From: Balneolaceae bacterium
GTDB taxonomy: Bacteria; Bacteroidota; Rhodothermia; Balneolales; Balneolaceae
Reading direction: 5' to 3'
DNA length: 18,979 bases
Assembly: GCA_007118525.1 (NCBI GenBank)
Contig: SKRK01000333.1
Coordinates: 1-18,979, forward strand
Shown here: positions 16,031 to 18,979 of the stretch, piece after piece
Position numbering within the stretch: the first letter of the stretch is position 1
Layout: each line of letters opens with the position of its first letter
Notes under the pieces: model-generated
What the model was told of the DNA's origin: nothing
The model's input: only the letters and a program-made list of their open reading frames with translations
The model's database searches: none
Program-made: the position numbers and the translations under genes

Positions 16031-17284
16031 ATGCAATCAACCGAATCTATTACTCAGGTACAGAAAACCACTCTTCCAAACGGATTAAAAATCGTAACCG
16101 AACGCATTGAAAGTGTGAAAAGCATTTCAGCCGGTATTTGGGTTAAAACAGGAAGCCGGAATGAATCGAACGAACTTGCAGGCATTACTCATTTCCTGGA
16201 ACACATGCTATTTAAGGGAACCGAAAATCGTACAGCATACGATATCGCCCAGAGTATGGAGTCGGTTGGCGGTTATCTGAACGCATTTACATCAACCGAA
16301 TATACCTGTTATTTTGCCCGCTGCCTTGACACCAAGCTTGACAAGGCTATGGATGTATTAAGCGACATGGTCCGGAATTCACAGTTTCCCGAAGAGGAAC
16401 TGGAAAAAGAGAAGAAGGTTGTCCTTGAAGAGATGAAGATGTACAAGGATAGTCCGGATGACTATGTGTTTGAGCTGTTTGGCAGCCAGGTGTTCAACGA
16501 TCACCCCATTGGGCGGCCCATTATCGGTTACGAAAATACGGTTTCTGCCTTTACGCGGCAGAATCTGTTTGATTACATGGCAGAGAGATATCGCCCGGAT
16601 AATTTACTGATTGCGGTTGCCGGACATGTGGAACACGATGAGGTATTAAAACTGGTAAATGAACTGCTGCCGCTTAAAAAAGCGGAAACCACAGAGAACA
16701 GAGAACAACCCCTTACTCCATATCAGACAAGCCGCCAGGAAGTATCAAAGGCAATCGAACAGACTCATATGATTTTGGGACGCCGTGCCCTTAATTACGA
16801 CCATCCGGATAAGTATCTGCTGCTTCTTGCCAATACGGTTCTGGGCGGAGGTATGAGTTCAAGGCTTCATCAGAATATCCGTGAGAAATATGGGTATTGT
16901 TATTCCATAGGCCCGTTTAATCAGTCATATACCGATTCCGGACTCTTTGGTGTATATATAGGAACGGATATTGACTATGTAACACACGTTCGGGAATTGA
17001 TCTCAAAAGAGTTTGAAAGATTGCAAAATGAGATGATTGAAACGAAGGAATTGGATGAAGCCAAAGCTCAGCTGAAAGGTAAATTACTGCTCTCACAGGA
17101 GAATACCAGTAACCGCATGACGCGCCTCGCCAAAAGCGAGCTCTATTTCAACCGGTTTGTGACACTTGATGAACTTGTGGAAAATATTGATGCGGTTACG
17201 TCAGAAGAACTTCTTACCTTTTCAGGAGACTTTTTTGACGTAGATATGTACTCTGAAACACTCCTTGTTCCGGATAAAAAGTAG
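16031..17284 (+). CDS. M16 family zinc metallopeptidase
   Basis: This 417-residue protein has the inverted zinc motif HFLEH at residues 54-58 (His54, catalytic Glu57, His58). The third ligand is Glu134 in [10 protein letters not shown], at the 76-residue distance usual for the family. The C-terminal half carries the [13 protein letters not shown] region that in M16 enzymes supplies the substrate-binding Arg and Tyr. There is no signal peptide, so it should be cytoplasmic. Relatives include Bacillus MlpA/YmxG and the mitochondrial processing peptidases. A related gene also follows pnp in Bacillus, so the neighbourhood is conserved across phyla. The true substrate is unknown. The ATG has an A-rich upstream region and no ribosome-binding sequence. 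Confidence 0.93.
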   Translation: MQSTESITQVQKTTLPNGLKIVTERIESVKSISAGIWVKTGSRNESNELAGITHFLEHMLFKGTENRTAYDIAQSMESVGGYLNAFTSTEYTCYFARCLDTKLDKAMDVLSDMVRNSQFPEEELEKEKKVVLEEMKMYKDSPDDYVFELFGSQVFNDHPIGRPIIGYENTVSAFTRQNLFDYMAERYRPDNLLIAVAGHVEHDEVLKLVNELLPLKKAETTENREQPLTPYQTSRQEVSKAIEQTHMILGRRALNYDHPDKYLLLLANTVLGGGMSSRLHQNIREKYGYCYSIGPFNQSYTDSGLFGVYIGTDIDYVTHVRELISKEFERLQNEMIETKELDEAKAQLKGKLLLSQENTSNRMTRLAKSELYFNRFVTLDELVENIDAVTSEELLTFSGDFFDVDMYSETLLVPDKK

Positions 17285-17306
17285 ATCGGATGTGGGGTTT
17301 AATAAC

Positions 17307-17348
17307 TGTTACGTCATACGGGAGTTCACTCTCCATTAATGACAAACA
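17307..17348 (+). other. Imperfect stem-loop between the M16 gene and asnS
   Basis: Nested short inverted repeats (TGTT/AACA, GTCA/TGAC, GGAG/CTCC) could fold into one bulged hairpin just after the M16 peptidase stop. No T-run follows. It may be a 3' end-protecting structure or chance; support is weak. Confidence 0.25.
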
Positions 17349-17400
17349 GCCAAAACTGCCACATATTTCCCCGAAGTGCTCTATCCGCTGCAAAAAGGGT

Positions 17401-17406
17401 TATAAT
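17401..17406 (+). promoter_or_regulatory. Candidate -10 element of the asnS promoter
   Basis: A perfect TATAAT lies 48 bases before the asnS ATG. No good TTGACA-like -35 sits at the usual distance. If used, transcription would begin near 17413, at the edge of the heptamer repeat, giving a leader of about 42 bases made almost only of repeat. Confidence 0.35.
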
Positions 17407-17414
17407 ATCTCTTA

Positions 17415-17456
17415 CTCGATACCTGATACTAACTACTCGATACTCAATACTATCAT
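17415..17456 (+). repeat. Six degenerate tandem heptamers abutting the asnS start
   Basis: Six consecutive 7-base units can be read: CTCGATA, CCTGATA, CTAACTA, CTCGATA, CTCAATA and CTATCAT, consensus CTCGATA. Units 1 and 4 are identical. The last unit overlaps the ATG at 17455 by two bases. The array fills the whole putative 5' untranslated region. It contains no Shine-Dalgarno sequence. Confidence 0.7.
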
Positions 17457-18951
17457 GACATACATAAAAGACCTTTCAAATCATCAGGATGAAACCGTAA
17501 CTCTTAAAGGCTGGATCTATAACAGCCGCAGCAGTAAGGCAATTCACTTTCTTGAGGTTCGCGACGGCAGTGGTTTGTGCCAGTGTATCGTTTCGCTGGA
17601 CGACGTGGGTGAGGAGGTCTTTGAAGCTACCGGCACTTTAAAACAGGAGAGCTCTCTTGAAGTTACCGGAAAAGTGGTAAAAGATGACCGGAGCATAGGA
17701 GGGTATGAACTTCACGCGACGGACGTTAAAGTGATCCAGGTGTCAGAGAACTATCCGATAACGCCAAAAGATCACGGTGTGGAGTTTTTAATGGAGAACA
17801 GGCATCTTTGGCTGCGCAGCCAGCGACAGTGGGCTGCCATGCAGGTGAGAAATACGATTCAGTTCGCAATTCACAGATTTTTCCAGCAGGAAGGCTTTAT
17901 CCAGATGGACGCTCCCATCTTTACAGGAAATGCTGCTGAAGGCACATCCACTCTTTTTGAAACCGACTATTTTGATGAGAAAGCCTATCTCACGCAATCC
18001 GGTCAGCTGTATGGTGAAGCGATGGCGATGGCCCACGGCAAGATTTATACCTTCGGGCCAACTTTCAGGGCAGAGAAGAGCAAAACCCGGCGTCATTTAA
18101 CCGAGTTCTGGATGATAGAGCCGGAGATGGCATTTTATGATCTTGAGATGAATATGGGCCTGGCAGAAAAAATGCTTCAGTTTATCGTCACAGAAGTATT
18201 AGATAAGAATAAAGCAGAGCTGGAAATTTTAGAGCGCGACACAACAAAGCTTGAGAAAGCATCTAAGGAGCCTTTCAAGCGAATTTCTTACACAGAAGCC
18301 GTTGAGCAGCTTAAGAGTGAAAAAACAGCTTCCATTTTAGACCGGATGGAGAAGGATCGTAATGAGGAGTTAACAACGATCAAAAATGAACTTGAAGAGA
18401 TTAAGAAAGAACATGGATCTGCAAAAAAATGGAGAAAAGCTCAGATTGATCAGAGAATCAAAGAGATTCATGCACGTATCGACCAAGTTGAGGAAGATCT
18501 CAGAAATATACCGGTTTGGAAGAAATCAGCATCTAACTTTCAGTGGGGTAATGATTTCGGCGGAAGTGATGAAACAATTTTAACCCTTCAGTACGATACA
18601 CCCGTAATGGTTCACCGCTATCCGGCTGAGGTTAAGGCTTTCTATATGAAGAGAGATCCCGGTAATGATAAACTGGCCCTGGCGCTGGATGTGCTCGCAC
18701 CTGAAGGGTACGGTGAGATCATTGGAGGAAGCCAGCGGGAAGACGATTTAGAGACATTGAGGAGCAGAATTAAGGAGCATGACCTTCCCGAAGATGTATT
18801 CAATTGGTTTCTCGATCTGCGGCGATACGGATCCGTGCCTCATTCAGGTTTTGGGTTAGGCCTTGAACGAACGGTAGCATGGATCTGCGGACTCTCCCAT
18901 GTGCGTGAAACCATCCCATTCCCGAGAATGCTGGGCAGATTGCGGCCATAG
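17455..18951 (+). CDS. asnS: Asparaginyl-tRNA synthetase with coiled-coil insertion
   Basis: AsnRS charges tRNA-Asn with asparagine. The N-terminal OB-fold (about 10-110) binds the anticodon. The class II catalytic core shows motif 2 with FRAE at 204-207 followed by [11 protein letters not shown], and motif 3 GFGLGLER at 465-472. Overall it resembles the compact Bacillus form (about 430 residues) rather than E. coli. It reaches 498 residues because about 70 highly charged residues (about 291-360, bases 18325-18534) are inserted between [10 protein letters not shown] and FQWGNDFGG; they look like a helical hairpin or coiled coil. I start at ATG 17455 (MTYIKDL), where homology to the family begins. 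A further 55 in-frame codons upstream from ATG 17290 translate the intergenic repeat and look non-coding. The presence of AsnRS suggests direct asparagine charging rather than only the amidotransferase route. Confidence 0.95.
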   Translation: MTYIKDLSNHQDETVTLKGWIYNSRSSKAIHFLEVRDGSGLCQCIVSLDDVGEEVFEATGTLKQESSLEVTGKVVKDDRSIGGYELHATDVKVIQVSENYPITPKDHGVEFLMENRHLWLRSQRQWAAMQVRNTIQFAIHRFFQQEGFIQMDAPIFTGNAAEGTSTLFETDYFDEKAYLTQSGQLYGEAMAMAHGKIYTFGPTFRAEKSKTRRHLTEFWMIEPEMAFYDLEMNMGLAEKMLQFIVTEVLDKNKAELEILERDTTKLEKASKEPFKRISYTEAVEQLKSEKTASILDRMEKDRNEELTTIKNELEEIKKEHGSAKKWRKAQIDQRIKEIHARIDQVEEDLRNIPVWKKSASNFQWGNDFGGSDETILTLQYDTPVMVHRYPAEVKAFYMKRDPGNDKLALALDVLAPEGYGEIIGGSQREDDLETLRSRIKEHDLPEDVFNWFLDLRRYGSVPHSGFGLGLERTVAWICGLSHVRETIPFPRMLGRLRP

Positions 18952-18960
18952 TTATTATAC

Positions 18961-18967
18961 AAAGGAG
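18961..18967 (+). promoter_or_regulatory. Possible ribosome-binding site of a gene beyond the window
   Basis: AAAGGAG sits 9 bases after the asnS stop and 12 bases before the window edge. No start codon follows within the window, so the spacing would be longer than ideal. It suggests, weakly, another + strand gene just outside. Confidence 0.3.
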
Positions 18968-18979
18968 ATAGGTCACAAG

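Noticed and set aside
17290..17454. An N-terminal extension of 55 codons on asnS from ATG 17290
   Set aside because: It translates the intergenic stem-loop and the heptamer array, has no similarity to AsnRS, and the family start aligns with ATG 17455.
17415..17456. CRISPR-like repeat
   Set aside because: Units are only 7 bases, adjacent without spacers, and degenerate; no cas genes are present.
1..18979. A new defence, mobile or biosynthetic system
   Set aside because: Every long frame is a conserved housekeeping gene in familiar order; no transposase, integrase, toxin-antitoxin pair or orphan gene cluster was found. The novelty is limited to regulatory elements and inserted protein segments.

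Overview
This window is a compact bacterial housekeeping locus. It reads as a member of the Bacteroidota/Balneolota side of the FCB group. That placement is an inference from three things: protein style, gene order, and the near absence of Shine-Dalgarno sequences (about 13 of 16 start codons have none). Almost every base is in a recognisable conserved gene. There is no tRNA, rRNA, insertion sequence, phage gene or CRISPR array, and I see no wholly new multi-gene system. The interesting material is regulatory, or consists of unusual protein segments attached to ordinary genes.

Left part (1-4593, + strand): the 3' end of a ribonuclease Z gene with an Arg/Ser-rich tail; a type I ABC exporter; an 83-residue DUF883/YtxH-like membrane-tethered protein; prfB (RF2) with a complete programmed +1 frameshift site; and coaE, which overlaps the prfB stop codon. 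These genes are tightly spaced and probably co-transcribed.

Middle (4594-6421): fbp (class I fructose-1,6-bisphosphatase) on + and a DUF192 lipoprotein on - converge with only 4 bases between them and no terminator in the gap. A strong + strand intrinsic terminator follows at 6368-6399. It lies only 22 bases before rimP and has no + strand gene directly upstream, so it either ends fbp read-through or attenuates the next operon.

Core operon (6422-13671): rimP, nusA, infB, rbfA, truB, ribF and rpsO, in the classic transcription/translation/ribosome-maturation order, closed by a textbook terminator. NusA controls transcription elongation and termination; IF2 starts translation; RimP and RbfA mature the 30S subunit; TruB modifies tRNA; RibF makes FMN and FAD; S15 is a primary 16S rRNA binder. 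IF2 carries a long acidic segment followed by a basic one.

Right part (13672-18979): pnp with its own leader (containing a perfect 9-bp inverted repeat) and terminator; an M16 zinc peptidase; and asnS. The rpsO-pnp-M16 order also occurs in Bacillus. The asparaginyl-tRNA synthetase is of the short Bacillus type but carries a charged, probably coiled-coil insertion of about 70 residues between motifs 2 and 3. Its start codon is directly preceded by six degenerate tandem heptamers.
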